Source: Pseudomonas sp. B21_DOA (GTDB taxonomy: Bacteria > Pseudomonadota > Gammaproteobacteria > Pseudomonadales > Pseudomonadaceae). From it: a DNA stretch of 64,000 nucleotides. This document shows, piece after piece, positions 45,756-55,664 of the stretch (positions within the stretch are counted from its first letter, which is position 1; each line of letters opens with the position of its first letter). Position numbers and translations under genes: made by a program. The stretch lies in contig CP086683.1 of the NCBI GenBank assembly GCA_030544685.1, forward strand, positions 434,001 through 498,000, written 5' to 3'. Under the pieces are notes generated by a model, which was given only the letters and a program-made list of their open reading frames with translations, was not told where the DNA came from and searched no databases.

Positions 45756-46859
45756 CTACAGCCTTACGCTGGCAAATGTCGACTCATTGCGCGCCTGACT
45801 CAGCGCTGACATCGGCCCCGAGAGCGGCGACATCACGATCGCCTGCGGCAGCGGCAACATCGCTACCTGCTGGGTGGTGTTGGAGCCGACGCGCTCGTCA
45901 CGCGGCGGGATGCCGAAGTACTCGCGGTAGCACTTGGAGAAGTGCGGCGTGGAGACGAAACCACACACCGACGCCACTTCGATGATCGACATCGGCGTCT
46001 GCTTGAGCAGTTGCCGGGCGCGGATCAGCCGCAGCTTCAGGTAGTAGCGTGACGGCGAGCAGTGCAGGTATTTCTGGAACAACCGCTCCAGCTGTCGACG
46101 CGACACCGCGACATACACCGCCAGTTCATCCAGATCGATCGGCTCTTCCAGATTGGCTTCCATCAGCGCGACGATTTCCTGCAACTTCGGCTGGTTGGTG
46201 CCGAGCATGTGCTTGAGCGGCACGCGCTGGTGATCCTGTTCGTTGCGGATGCGCTCGTAGACGAACATTTCCGAGATCGCTGCCGACAGTTCCCGACCGT
46301 GGTCGCGGCTGATCAGGTGCAGCATCATGTCCAGCGGCGCGGTGCCGCCAGAGCTGGTGAAGCGGTTACGGTCGAGGGTGAACAAGCGTGTGCTCATGGC
46401 CACCCGCGGGAAGGCTTCCTGCATCGCCGCCAGACATTCCCAGTGCACGCTGCAATCGAAGCCATCGAGCAGACCGGCGCAGGCCAACGCCCAACTGCCG
46501 GTGCACACCGCGCCAAGACGCTTGGACTGGCGCGCCTGGCTTTGCAGCCACGAGACGTGTTCACGGGTCACGGTGCGTTGAATGCCGATCCCGCCGCAGA
46601 CAATAACGGTGTCCAGTTGCGGGGCTTTGTGCATGGAGGCGTCGGGAGTGATCTGCAGACCGTCACTGGCCCAGACCTGGCCACCATCGACGGTGAGGGT
46701 GCTCCAGCGATACAGCTCGCGACCGGACAACTGGTTGGCCATGCGCAGTGGCTCAACGGCGGACGCCAGGGAAATCAGCGTGAAATTGTCCAGCAGCAGA
46801 AAGCCGATGGATTGAGGCGCACGGTTCTGGGGTTGGGCCCCGGAGTTGAACGACGTCAT
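45756..46859 (-). CDS. gbdR: Glycine betaine/dimethylglycine-responsive activator
   Basis: GbdR is the AraC-family activator of glycine betaine catabolism and choline uptake genes. It is 367 residues: an N-terminal DJ-1/PfpI-like sensor (GFLLLDNFTLISLASAVEPLRMANQ, GAVCTGSWALACAGLLDGFD) and a C-terminal double HTH (LDELAVYVAVSRRQLERLFQKYL, IIEVASVCGFVSTPHFSKCY). The long gap upstream (46860-47451) contains a family B repeat and no supported gene. It probably controls gbcA/B, dgc, cbcXWV and perhaps glyA-sox here; direct evidence is the shared repeat core. Confidence 0.94.
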   Translation of the reverse strand: MTSFNSGAQPQNRAPQSIGFLLLDNFTLISLASAVEPLRMANQLSGRELYRWSTLTVDGGQVWASDGLQITPDASMHKAPQLDTVIVCGGIGIQRTVTREHVSWLQSQARQSKRLGAVCTGSWALACAGLLDGFDCSVHWECLAAMQEAFPRVAMSTRLFTLDRNRFTSSGGTAPLDMMLHLISRDHGRELSAAISEMFVYERIRNEQDHQRVPLKHMLGTNQPKLQEIVALMEANLEEPIDLDELAVYVAVSRRQLERLFQKYLHCSPSRYYLKLRLIRARQLLKQTPMSIIEVASVCGFVSTPHFSKCYREYFGIPPRDERVGSNTTQQVAMLPLPQAIVMSPLSGPMSALSQARNESTFASVRL

Positions 46860-47311
46860 CGCGGTATCTCCTCACACAAAGCGGGTGATGGCCTCAGGCG
46901 GAGGCTCTTGTTATTGCCGGCGTTCACACGAGGGAAGCAGGCGTTGTTATGACAGAGCAATTGCCGTGCCTGAAATTGGACGGCCATTCAATAACTCCTG
47001 AAAACGACCTCGCGACGCGTCTATACGAGACCTCGGAACATGCCATTTCGCATTGCCATCAGGCGCCGCCAGAGCCCTGCCGCGCAGCCTGTGAGCAGAT
47101 CGGTAGCACTTGTGGGAACTGGCCTGCAGAGGATTTGCACAGAGTGTCACCGCAAGCGCGAGCGACGGACGGTCAGGTAACGACTGACGAGTCACGACTG
47201 ACAGTGAGGCTTGTCTGATTGCGACGCGCCAAAAGGTGGCGTGGCTGGATCGGGATGTTCGTTTGTTGAGCAGTTTTGACTGGTCTGGCACTCCACTCTG
47301 CCAGATCAACC

Positions 47312-47442
47312 TGTGGCGAGGGATTTATCCCCGATCGGCTGCGCAGCAGTCGTAAATCCATTCACCAAAGTGTGTCAGGCAAAACTCGATTGCAGGATTT
47401 GGGACTGCTTCGCAGCCCAGCGGGGATAAATCCCTCGCCACG
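47312..47442. repeat. Inverted repeat, family B
   Basis: TGTGGCGAGGGATTTATCCC and the complement GGGGATAAATCCCTCGCCAC lie between gbdR and the serine dehydratase gene. Confidence 0.87.
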
Positions 47443-47451
47443 GGTTAACGG

Positions 47452-48827
47452 TCAGCACTCAACCGCACTGACCGCCAATCCACCGCGCGAAGTTTCCTTA
47501 TATTTGTCATGCATATCGGCGCCGGTATCACGCATGGTGCGGATCACCCGGTCCAGCGAGATGAAGTGCTGACCGTCGCCACGCAGAGCCATTTGCGCCG
47601 CGTTGATGGCTTTCACTGCCGCGATTGCATTGCGCTCGATGCACGGCACCTGCACCAGGCCACCGACCGGGTCGCAGGTCAGGCCCAGGTTGTGCTCCAG
47701 GCCGATTTCCGCTGCGTTGCACAATTGTTCAGGGTGGCGCCGAGAATCTCCGCCAGCCCTGCCGCCGCCATGGCGCAGGCCGAACCGACCTCGCCCTGAC
47801 AACCGACCTCCGCACCAGAGATCGAAGCGTTCTTCTTGCACAGAATGCCGACTGCCGCCGCGCCGAGGAAATAGTCAACGACATTGGCGTCGGTGACCGC
47901 TTCGCTGAACTTCATGAAATAGTGCAGCACCGCCGGGATGATCCCCGCCGCGCCGTTGGTCGGCGCGGTAACCATGCGCCCGCCGGCGGCATTCTCTTCA
48001 TTGACGGCCAGGGCGAACAGGTTGACCCACTCCATCGCGCTCAGGGTCGAGCCGATGACGTTCGGTTTGTTCAGCTCTTGCAGGCTGCGGTGCAACTTCG
48101 CCGCACGACGCCGCACGTTCAAGCCGCCGGGCAGAATGCCTTCGTGCTTGAGGCCCTGCTCGACGCAATCCTGCATCGCCCGCCACAGTTTCATCAGTCC
48201 GGCACGGATCTCTTCTTCGCTGCGCCAGACCCTTTCGTTGGCCATCATCAGTTCGGCAACGCGCAGGTTGTGCGTTTTGCACAACTGCAGCAGCTCGACC
48301 GCACTGGAGAAGTCGTAAGGCAATTCGGTGCGATCCAGATCGACCACACCACTGGACGCTTGCGCCTCATCAACAACGAATCCGCCGCCGACCGAATAGT
48401 AGGTGTCACGGTGCAGCTCAGCGAACTCACCTTCGGCCACCAGCGTCATGGCGTTGGGATGGAATGGCAGGTTTTCATCGATCAGGCGCATGTCCCGCGC
48501 CCACACAAACGGCACCGACAGGCGACCATCCAATAAAAGCGTATGGGTTTCACGCAGCGCCTGAATGCGCGGGCCGATCTGCGCCGGGTCGATTGCGTCC
48601 GGCCACTCGCCCATCAGGCCCATGATCACCGCGTTGTCGCTGCCGTGACCGATGCCGGTGGCGGAAAGCGATCCGAACAACTGCACCTCGATGCGCCGCA
48701 CCTGTTCCAGCTGGTGCTTGCCGCGCAGCGACTCGACGAACAATGCGGCGGCGCGCATCGGCCCGACGGTGTGGGAACTGGAAGGGCCGATGCCGATTTT
48801 GAACAGGTCGAAAACGCTGATAGCCAT
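47452..48827 (-). CDS. sdaB: L-serine ammonia-lyase, frameshifted in this sequence
   Basis: This is an iron-sulfur L-serine dehydratase that converts serine to pyruvate and ammonia. It is expected to be 458 residues. From the ATG at 48827 it reads [27 protein letters not shown] and [17 protein letters not shown]. The C-terminal quarter ([30 protein letters not shown]...) is in the next frame. One missing base in the GGG at 47733-47735 explains the break (expected [13 protein letters not shown]). The cysteines for the 4Fe-4S cluster ([13 protein letters not shown], and CKKNASIS) are present. Position beside gbdR and sox-derived serine links it to glycine betaine breakdown. Confidence 0.92.
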
Positions 48828-49049
48828 TGCTGCGAAGCTCCTGAGAATACCGGTCCGGGCGGCAAAAGCGCCCGCTGGCGGAGCTGCTACGCTCAAGCTG
48901 CGATCCGCCGAATGCCGGCATCATCGGGCTTTTGTCGGCGCGCTCGGCGTCTGACACCGACGCAGTCATGTCCAGCAGCGTCGTTACGTTTTCGCCCCGC
49001 AAATACGCCGTTTTTGTGCCGTTGAGCAGGTCATCGGGGGCGGAAAAAG

Positions 49050-49112
49050 CTGTAAGCGACGTCACCGACACTGGAAGCGACCATCCCTGTACTGGATACG
49101 ACCCTCCCTGTA
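49050..49112. promoter_or_regulatory. Triple 21-bp tandem repeat, candidate GbdR operator upstream of cbcX
   Basis: Three tandem units start at 49050 (CTGTAAGCGAC), 49071 (CTGGAAGCGAC) and 49092 (CTGGATACGAC), each exactly 21 bases long. Units two and three also share the tail C(A/C)TCCCTGTA. The array ends about 149 bases before the cbcX start in the sdaB-cbcX divergent gap. Two-turn spacing favours an AraC-family protein; GbdR is the obvious candidate. Confidence 0.65.
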
Positions 49113-49260
49113 GGCGTCAGATTTTCACTGGTACATGATCGGGATGACTCGATTGCAAGGCGCTGCGGTAGAGCTGTCGTCAGAACGCCACCAACCGCAA
49201 CCCATAAGTGCGGTGGTCCACAGTCGGAACACTGCCAAAAAAACACCAAGGAGTCCATCC

Positions 49261-50208
49261 ATGAAAGGTTCCCCGTCGTTGTTGTTGGCCGCCCTGCTGA
49301 GTCTGCCGTTACTGGCGCAAGCCGCAGAACCGGCACAGTGCAGCCTCGTTAACTTCTCCGATGTCGGCTGGACCGACATCACCGCGACCACCGCCACCAC
49401 TTCTGTTGTTCTCAACGCCCTCGGCTACAAAACCAAAACCACCATGATCTCCGTGCCCGTGACCTACAAGTCGCTGGCCGACGGCAAGAACATGGACGTG
49501 TTTCTCGGTAACTGGATGCCGACCATGGAGAACGACATCAAGCCGTATCGCGATGCCGGCACTGTCGACACCGTGCGCACCAACCTCAAGGGCGCCAAGT
49601 ACACCCTCGCCGTGCCGCAAGCCCTGTACGACAAAGGCCTGCATGACTTCGCCGACATCGCCAAATTCAAGAAAGAGCTCGACGGCAAGATCTACGGCAT
49701 CGAGCCGGGCAACGACGGCAACCGGCTGATCCAGAGCATGATCGACAAGGACGCCTTCGGCCTGAAGACCGCAGGCTTCAAGATCGTCGAATCTTCCGAG
49801 GCCGGCATGCTCTCGCAAGTCGACCGGGCGCAGAAGCGCGACACCGCCGTGGTCTTCCTCGGCTGGGCACCGCATCCGATGAACAAGCGCTTCAAGATTC
49901 AATACCTGACCGGCGGCGACGACTTCTTCGGCCCCGATTTCGGCGCAGCCACCGTGGCGACCAACACCCGCAAGGGTTACGCCGAAGAATGCAGCAACGT
50001 CGGTCAGCTGTTGAAAAACCTGGAGTTCACCGTCGACATGGAAAGTGAACTGATGGGCAACATCCTCGACGACAAGATGAAGCCTGACGCGGCCGCCAAG
50101 GCCTGGCTGAAAAAGAATCCACAGGTGCTCGATACCTGGCTCGCTGGCGTGACCACCATTGACGGTAAACCAGGCCTGGAGGCCGTGAAAGCCAAGCTCG
50201 CGCCTTGA
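49261..50208 (+). CDS. cbcX: Choline-binding periplasmic protein
   Basis: CbcX is the periplasmic binding protein of a betaine/choline ABC importer. It is 315 residues with a signal peptide ending LLAQAAEP and aromatic-box elements (FSDVGWTDITATTATTSVV, NWMPTME, GWAPHPMN). It is a close relative of CaiX. The ATG at 49261 has AAGGAG nine bases upstream. It is the first gene of cbcXWV. Confidence 0.93.
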   Translation: MKGSPSLLLAALLSLPLLAQAAEPAQCSLVNFSDVGWTDITATTATTSVVLNALGYKTKTTMISVPVTYKSLADGKNMDVFLGNWMPTMENDIKPYRDAGTVDTVRTNLKGAKYTLAVPQALYDKGLHDFADIAKFKKELDGKIYGIEPGNDGNRLIQSMIDKDAFGLKTAGFKIVESSEAGMLSQVDRAQKRDTAVVFLGWAPHPMNKRFKIQYLTGGDDFFGPDFGAATVATNTRKGYAEECSNVGQLLKNLEFTVDMESELMGNILDDKMKPDAAAKAWLKKNPQVLDTWLAGVTTIDGKPGLEAVKAKLAP

Positions 50209-50285
50209 TTTGAAAGGCACCGCTTATGCCGGGCAGGCGTGCCTGCCCGGGCTGTTAATTTCCTTGCATGCGGACGTTCACTACC

Positions 50286-51131
50286 ATGCTGATTGATCAG
50301 AAAATACCTTTAGGCCAGTACATCGCGGGCTTCGTCGAATGGTTGACGCAACACGGCGCCAACACTTTCGACGCAATCGCCGTGACACTGGAAACGATGA
50401 TCCACGGCGTGACGTTTGCGCTGACCTGGTTCAACCCGTTGGTGCTGATTGGCCTGATTGCCATCATTGCCCATCTGATTCAACGCAAGTGGGGCCTGAC
50501 CGCGTTCGTGGTCGCCTCGTTCCTGCTGATCCTCAACCTGGGGTACTGGCAGGAAACCATGGAAACCCTCGCCCAGGTGCTGTTCGCCACCCTGGTCTGC
50601 GTGTTGATCGGCGTGCCGCTGGGCATCGTCGCCGCGCACAAACCGATGTTCTACACCATGATGCGGCCGGTGCTCGATCTGATGCAGACCGTACCGACCT
50701 TCGTTTACCTCATTCCTACCCTGACCCTCTTCGGGCTGGGTGTGGTTCCGGGCCTGATCTCCACGGTGGTGTTCGCCATCGCGGCGCCGATCCGCCTGAC
50801 CTACCTGGGCATCCGTGATGTCCCGCAAGAACTGATGGACGCCGGCAAGGCCTTCGGCTGCTCGCGTCGCCAATTGCTCTCAAGGATCGAACTGCCGCAC
50901 GCCATGCCGAGCATCGCGGCCGGCATCACCCAGTGCATCATGCTGTCGCTCTCGATGGTGGTGATCGCGGCACTGGTCGGCGCCGACGGACTCGGCAAAC
51001 CGGTGGTCAACGCACTGAACACTGCTGATATTGCGCTGGGCTTCGAAGCAGGCCTGGCAATCGTACTGCTGGCGATCATGCTCGACCGTATCTGCAAACA
51101 ACCCGACGCCAAAGTAGGGGGTGACGCATGA
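50286..51131 (+). CDS. cbcW: Choline/betaine ABC transporter permease
   Basis: CbcW is the inner-membrane permease of the importer, 281 residues with about six hydrophobic helices. The EAA-type loop is RDVPQELMDAGKAFGCSRRQLL, contacting the ATPase. The ATG at 50286 (MLIDQKIPLGQYI) is chosen over the upstream GTG-like codon. The stop overlaps the cbcV start by four bases. Confidence 0.93.
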   Translation: MLIDQKIPLGQYIAGFVEWLTQHGANTFDAIAVTLETMIHGVTFALTWFNPLVLIGLIAIIAHLIQRKWGLTAFVVASFLLILNLGYWQETMETLAQVLFATLVCVLIGVPLGIVAAHKPMFYTMMRPVLDLMQTVPTFVYLIPTLTLFGLGVVPGLISTVVFAIAAPIRLTYLGIRDVPQELMDAGKAFGCSRRQLLSRIELPHAMPSIAAGITQCIMLSLSMVVIAALVGADGLGKPVVNALNTADIALGFEAGLAIVLLAIMLDRICKQPDAKVGGDA

Positions 51132-52306
51132 GCATAATTCGCTTCGAAGACGTTGACGTAATCTTCTCCAAAGACCCGCGCGAGGCACTCAAGCTGCTCG
51201 ATCAGGGCATGACCCGCAACGAGATCCTGAAGAAGACCGGTCAGATCGTCGGCGTGGAAAAAGCCACGCTGGACATCAACAAAGGCGAGATCTGCGTGCT
51301 GATGGGCCTCTCCGGCTCGGGCAAGTCGAGCCTGCTGCGCTGCATCAACGGCCTCAACACGGTGAGCCGCGGCAAGCTGTTCGTCGAGCATGAAAACCGT
51401 CAGATCGACATCGCGTCCTGCACGCCCGCCGAGCTGAAGATGATGCGCACCAAGCGCATTGCCATGGTTTTCCAGAAGTTCGCCTTGATGCCTTGGCTGA
51501 CAGTGCGCGAGAACATCAGTTTCGGTCTGGAAATGCAGGGTCGACCGGAGAAGGAACGCAAGAAACTGGTCGACGAGAAACTCGAACTGGTCGGCCTGAC
51601 CCAATGGCGCAACAAGAAGCCGGACGAACTCTCCGGCGGCATGCAGCAGCGCGTCGGCCTCGCCCGCGCGCTGGCCATGGACGCCGACATTCTGCTGATG
51701 GACGAACCGTTCTCGGCTCTCGACCCGCTGATCCGCCAAGGCCTGCAGGATGAACTGCTGGAGCTGCAACGCAAGCTGAGCAAGACCATCGTGTTCGTCA
51801 GCCACGACCTCGATGAAGCGCTCAAACTGGGTAGCCGCATCGCGATCATGAAGGACGGTCGGATCATCCAGTACAGCGTGCCGGAAGAAATCGTCCTCAA
51901 CCCGGCGGACGACTATGTGCGGACCTTCGTCGCCCACACCAATCCACTCAACGTACTCTGCGGCCGCAGCCTGATGCGCACGCTGGACAAGTGCAAACGC
52001 ATCAACGGCTCGGTATGCCTGGATCCTGGCGGCGACTCGTGGCTGGACCTGGCCGAAGGCAACACCATCAAAGGCGCACGCCAGAACGGCTCGGTGCTGA
52101 ACCTGCAGAACTGGGCACCGGGGCAAGCAGTGGAAGGCCTGGAGCGCAAACCGACGCTGGTGGACTCGAACATCGGCATGCGTGACGCGCTGCAGATCCG
52201 ATATCAGACCGGCAACAAGCTGGTGCTGCACGATAACAATCATGTGGTGGGGATTCTCGGCGACAGCGAGTTGTATCACGCGTTGTTGGGCAAGAATCTG
52301 GGGTAA
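51128..52306 (+). CDS. cbcV: Choline/betaine ABC transporter ATP-binding protein
   Basis: CbcV is the ATPase of the importer, 392 residues. Walker A is GLSGSGKSSLLR, the signature is ELSGGMQQRVGLARAL, Walker B is ADILLMDEPFSALDP and the switch is VFVSHDLDEAL. The C-terminal part (about residues 270-390) is a ProV-type regulatory (CBS-like) region. It ends just before a strong terminator at 52321. Confidence 0.94.
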   Translation: MSIIRFEDVDVIFSKDPREALKLLDQGMTRNEILKKTGQIVGVEKATLDINKGEICVLMGLSGSGKSSLLRCINGLNTVSRGKLFVEHENRQIDIASCTPAELKMMRTKRIAMVFQKFALMPWLTVRENISFGLEMQGRPEKERKKLVDEKLELVGLTQWRNKKPDELSGGMQQRVGLARALAMDADILLMDEPFSALDPLIRQGLQDELLELQRKLSKTIVFVSHDLDEALKLGSRIAIMKDGRIIQYSVPEEIVLNPADDYVRTFVAHTNPLNVLCGRSLMRTLDKCKRINGSVCLDPGGDSWLDLAEGNTIKGARQNGSVLNLQNWAPGQAVEGLERKPTLVDSNIGMRDALQIRYQTGNKLVLHDNNHVVGILGDSELYHALLGKNLG

Positions 52307-52320
52307 ACCCGCAGAAACGA

Positions 52321-52349
52321 AAACGCCGCGAGACTATCGCGGCGTTTTT
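52321..52349. terminator. Rho-independent terminator of cbcXWV
   Basis: AAAACGCCGCGA pairs with TCGCGGCGTTTT around five bases, followed by more T. It lies 15 bases after the cbcV stop. Confidence 0.92.
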
Positions 52350-52383
52350 GTTCGTACAGATATTCAACTGCAAACAGAGAACT

Positions 52384-52513
52384 TGTGGCGAGGGATTTAT
52401 CCCCGATGGGGCGCGAAGCGGCCCCAAGTCGTCAATCGCGGTAATTGAGTAAAACCGCGTTTGACGGTTTCAGGGCTGCTTCGCAGCCCAACGGGGATAA
52501 ATCCCTCGCCACA
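52384..52513. repeat. Inverted repeat, family B
   Basis: TGTGGCGAGGGATTTATCCC and GGGATAAATCCCTCGCCACA are the arms of a copy between cbcV and betT (convergent). Confidence 0.87.
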
Positions 52514-52556
52514 ATGGTTCAGCGGTGCAGCTGACTGCACCGCTGAATCTCAAGGT

Positions 52557-54554
52557 TTAGCTATACACCCGGCCAAGGAGCTGCCGATGGCTTTCAAACT
52601 GATCGAGCACATCCCGGGTAATCTGCTCCGGCGTAAAGCCCATCAAGTCATAATCCTGACTGCCATTGTGCAGATACACCTCAGCGCGGTAATAACGCTG
52701 ACGCGCTTCATCCGATTGCGCCGATTCGGTCGGGGTCGCCAGATAACCATCCAGGCTCACTTCGTAAACGAAAGGGTTGCCCTCTTCCATCTCGACCCGC
52801 ACACCCATGCAGCGCTTGGCCTTCCCCAACAGCGTTTGCACTTCAATGCCCTGATTGCGCAATTGCGCCGCTGCATCTTCCAGCGCCGGGGTGACGTGTT
52901 TGTCCATGAAGCGCTGCACCACCGATTGGCTCGGCTGCAGATCCAGTTGCGTCAAGCGCTCGCTGAAACCACGGCGTCCGCGCTCGGCCAGTTGCGCTTG
53001 CTCCTGTTCGATCTGCACGTCTTGGCGCATCGCCTTGTGCAGGCCGAACATGAAGCAGATCAGCACCACCGAAAACGGCAGGCCGGCCAGCACGACCATG
53101 GTCTGCATGGCTTCGAAGTTGCCGGCGAACAGCAGGCCGATGGTCACCAGGGTGATCACCACCGACCAGAAGATCCGCAGCCAGTGCGGCGCGTCTTCAT
53201 CGACGTTGCCGCCCTTGCAGGAAAGATTCGCCATCATCACCGCGCCGGAGTCGGCCGGGGTCAGGAACAGCACGAAGCCGACAAAGATCGACACCCCGAT
53301 GACGACTTTCGACGCCGGGTAATGCTCAAGCAACTGATAGATCGCCATCGACGGCTGCTCTAGCGCTGTCTTGCCCAGCTCCACCGCGCCCTGGTTCATC
53401 ACCAGATCCAGCGCCGAGTTGCCGAAGATCGACAGCCACGCCAGAGTGAAGCCCAGCGGAATCAGCAGCACGCCGGCGACCAGCTCACGCACGCTGCGGC
53501 CACGGGAAATCCGCGCGATGAACATGCCCACGAATGGCGCCCAGGAAATCCACCACGCCCAGTAGAACAGAGTCCACAGACCCAGCCAGCGATCAGACTT
53601 GGCGCTGTCGCCTTCATAGACGTACAGGTCGAAAGTCTTCAGCACCACGCCGTTGAGGTAGTCACCGATGTTCTGCACGAAGCCGTTGAGCAGGTGCAAA
53701 GTCGGGCCGAACAGCAGGACGAAAATCAGCAGACCGCTGAACAGCACGATGTTCAGGTTGGACAGACGACGGATGCCGTTTTCCACACCCGACACGGCAG
53801 CGATGGTCGCCACGGTGCTCATGACGATGATGACGATCAGCAGGTTGGTGTTGCTGTGCTCCATGCCGAACAGGTTTTCCAGCCCGGATGACACTTGCAG
53901 CGAGCCGATCCCCAGGTTGGTCACCAGACCCAGCAGGGTCACGAACATGCCGAAGCCGTCTACCGCGTGCCCGGCCGCGCCTTTGACCCAACGCTCGCCG
54001 ACCAGTGGATACAGCGCCGAACGCAGCGCCAGTGGCTGGTTATGCCGATAGGCAAAATACGCCACGGCCAGACCGACCAAAGCGTAAATCGCCCAGCCGT
54101 GCAGGCCCCAGTGCAGGAAAGTCAGTTGCACCGCCTGCCGCGCCGCCAGATTGCTGGCCGACGTGCCTTCCGGCGGATTGAAGTAGTGATCCAGCGGCTC
54201 GGACGCGCCGAAGTACAACAGCGAAATGCCGATGCCCGACGAGAACAGCATCCCCGCCCAGGCGCCATAACTGAAATCCGGGGTGTCGTCCTTGCTGCCC
54301 AGTTTGAGTTTGCCGTACGAGGAAAACGCCAGACCGACCACAAACACCAGGTAGGCGGCGATCACTACCATGTAGTACCAGCCGAAGCTGCGCGACAGCC
54401 AGGCCTGGGCCATGCCCAACATTCTGCCGGCCTCTTGCGGGGCGATGATCAGAATGGCGGTCAACAACAGAATCAGCGCGGTCGAGGTGTAGAACACCCA
54501 ACCGTTGACCGTCACCTTCTCGGGCGGGGTCTTTATTAGCGAGGCAGAACTCAT
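52557..54554 (-). CDS. betT: High-affinity choline transporter BetT
   Basis: BetT is a BCCT-family secondary transporter of 665 residues with about twelve membrane helices, the glycine-rich TM region and the tryptophan-rich motif (LHWGLHGWAIYALVGLAVAY, FYWAWWISWAPFVGMFIARI). A long cytoplasmic tail (about residues 520-665) is typical for osmosensing BetT types. The ATG at 54554 (MSSASLIKTPPEKV) is chosen; the longer frame upstream has no support. It is divergent from betIBA. Confidence 0.95.
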   Translation of the reverse strand: MSSASLIKTPPEKVTVNGWVFYTSTALILLLTAILIIAPQEAGRMLGMAQAWLSRSFGWYYMVVIAAYLVFVVGLAFSSYGKLKLGSKDDTPDFSYGAWAGMLFSSGIGISLLYFGASEPLDHYFNPPEGTSASNLAARQAVQLTFLHWGLHGWAIYALVGLAVAYFAYRHNQPLALRSALYPLVGERWVKGAAGHAVDGFGMFVTLLGLVTNLGIGSLQVSSGLENLFGMEHSNTNLLIVIIVMSTVATIAAVSGVENGIRRLSNLNIVLFSGLLIFVLLFGPTLHLLNGFVQNIGDYLNGVVLKTFDLYVYEGDSAKSDRWLGLWTLFYWAWWISWAPFVGMFIARISRGRSVRELVAGVLLIPLGFTLAWLSIFGNSALDLVMNQGAVELGKTALEQPSMAIYQLLEHYPASKVVIGVSIFVGFVLFLTPADSGAVMMANLSCKGGNVDEDAPHWLRIFWSVVITLVTIGLLFAGNFEAMQTMVVLAGLPFSVVLICFMFGLHKAMRQDVQIEQEQAQLAERGRRGFSERLTQLDLQPSQSVVQRFMDKHVTPALEDAAAQLRNQGIEVQTLLGKAKRCMGVRVEMEEGNPFVYEVSLDGYLATPTESAQSDEARQRYYRAEVYLHNGSQDYDLMGFTPEQITRDVLDQFESHRQLLGRVYS

Positions 54555-54893
54555 GGCACAAATGCTCCAGGCAGTGCGAGAGAAGAACACAAGGCATCAC
54601 GGAACCCGACCAATCGGTTAGTTGGCAGCCGACCGGCGGGTGATATAAAGACACTCCGAAAAAAGCCCGAACCTGCCGAAATGGCGTTGCGTATTCGCTT
54701 TCGGGGCCAGAGGCGACGGACGTTCATCCGAAACCTGGCCCCGAGCGTCTTGCCCTTTCAACACGTCCTTCGAGTCGCGAACCGCGCCATGCCCCACGCA
54801 GGTTTCGAGCCGTTTCAGGTGTCGGTTTTTATCGTCATTACGCGTAGGAATTTTCTGTAGGCAGCGACGAATTGTCGCAGATCTTATTCTTTG

Positions 54894-54913
54894 TTGATTG
54901 AACGTTCAATCAA
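54894..54913. promoter_or_regulatory. Perfect 20-bp palindrome, BetI operator
   Basis: TTGATTGAAC is followed by its exact reverse complement. It matches the known BetI operator plan (ATTGAACGTTCAAT core) and lies 71 bases before betI in the betT-betI divergent region. BetI is a choline-relieved TetR repressor, so the site should control betIBA and possibly betT. A separate inverted GCGAC-GAATT-GTCGC lies at 54864-54878. The rest of the 429-base gap shows no gene. Confidence 0.85.
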
Positions 54914-54983
54914 AACAAAATAGACTGGCCCTCAATCCGATCGGCGTCATTCGCCCCTCGGAAGGCCTAAGGAGATGTGCAAG

Positions 54984-55576
54984 ATGCCCAAGGTCGGTAT
55001 GCAACCCATCCGCCGCCAACAATTGATCGAAGCCACTTTGCAAGCGGTCGATCAGGTCGGAATGGGGACGCCAGCATTGCGCTGATCGCCCGTTTGGCCG
55101 GTGTCTCGAATGGCATCATCAGTCATTACTTTCAGGACAAGAACGGCCTGATCGCCGCCACGATGCGGTACCTGATGACCGCCCTCAGCGAGAGCGTCAC
55201 CGCGCGCCGTCAGGCGCTGGCAGATGACAGCCCACGGGCGCATCTGCAGGTGATCATCGAAGGCAACTTCGACGCCAGCCAAGTCAATGGCCCGGCAATG
55301 AAAACCTGGCTGGCCTTCTGGGCCACCAGCATGCACCAGCCGTCTTTGCACAGGTTGCAGCGGATCAACGATCACCGTCTGTATTCCAACCTGTGCTGCC
55401 AGTTCCGCCGCGTGCTGCCGCTCGAAGATGCGCGCAATGCCGCCCGAGGCCTGGCAGCTTTGATCGACGGTTTGTGGTTGCGCGGCGCGCTGTCGGGAGA
55501 CGCTTTCGACACGGCGCAGGCGCAACAGATCGCTTACGAATACATGGATTTCCAATTGGCCAAGAAGGTGAGCTAG
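54984..55576 (+). CDS. betI: Choline-responsive repressor BetI, frameshifted in this sequence
   Basis: BetI is the TetR-family repressor of the bet genes, expected to be 197 residues. From 54984 the HTH start [20 protein letters not shown] is clear. The G run at 55064-55067 lacks one base; with it restored the protein reads [28 protein letters not shown] and continues to FQLAKKVS. The TetR recognition helix ([14 protein letters not shown]) is intact. It heads betI-betB-betA. Confidence 0.92.
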
Positions 55577-55664
55577 AGCACACAGAAAATGCTCGGCCCC
55601 TGAACTCCACCGCAGCGTCATCGCGGTGGTCAACGCCAACCACCAATGCACTTGCGAGGACACT

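Noticed and set aside
46949..47218. 89-codon plus-strand frame upstream of gbdR
   Set aside because: No ribosome site, no domain and no homology that I recognise; it lies in a promoter gap and ends near a family B repeat.
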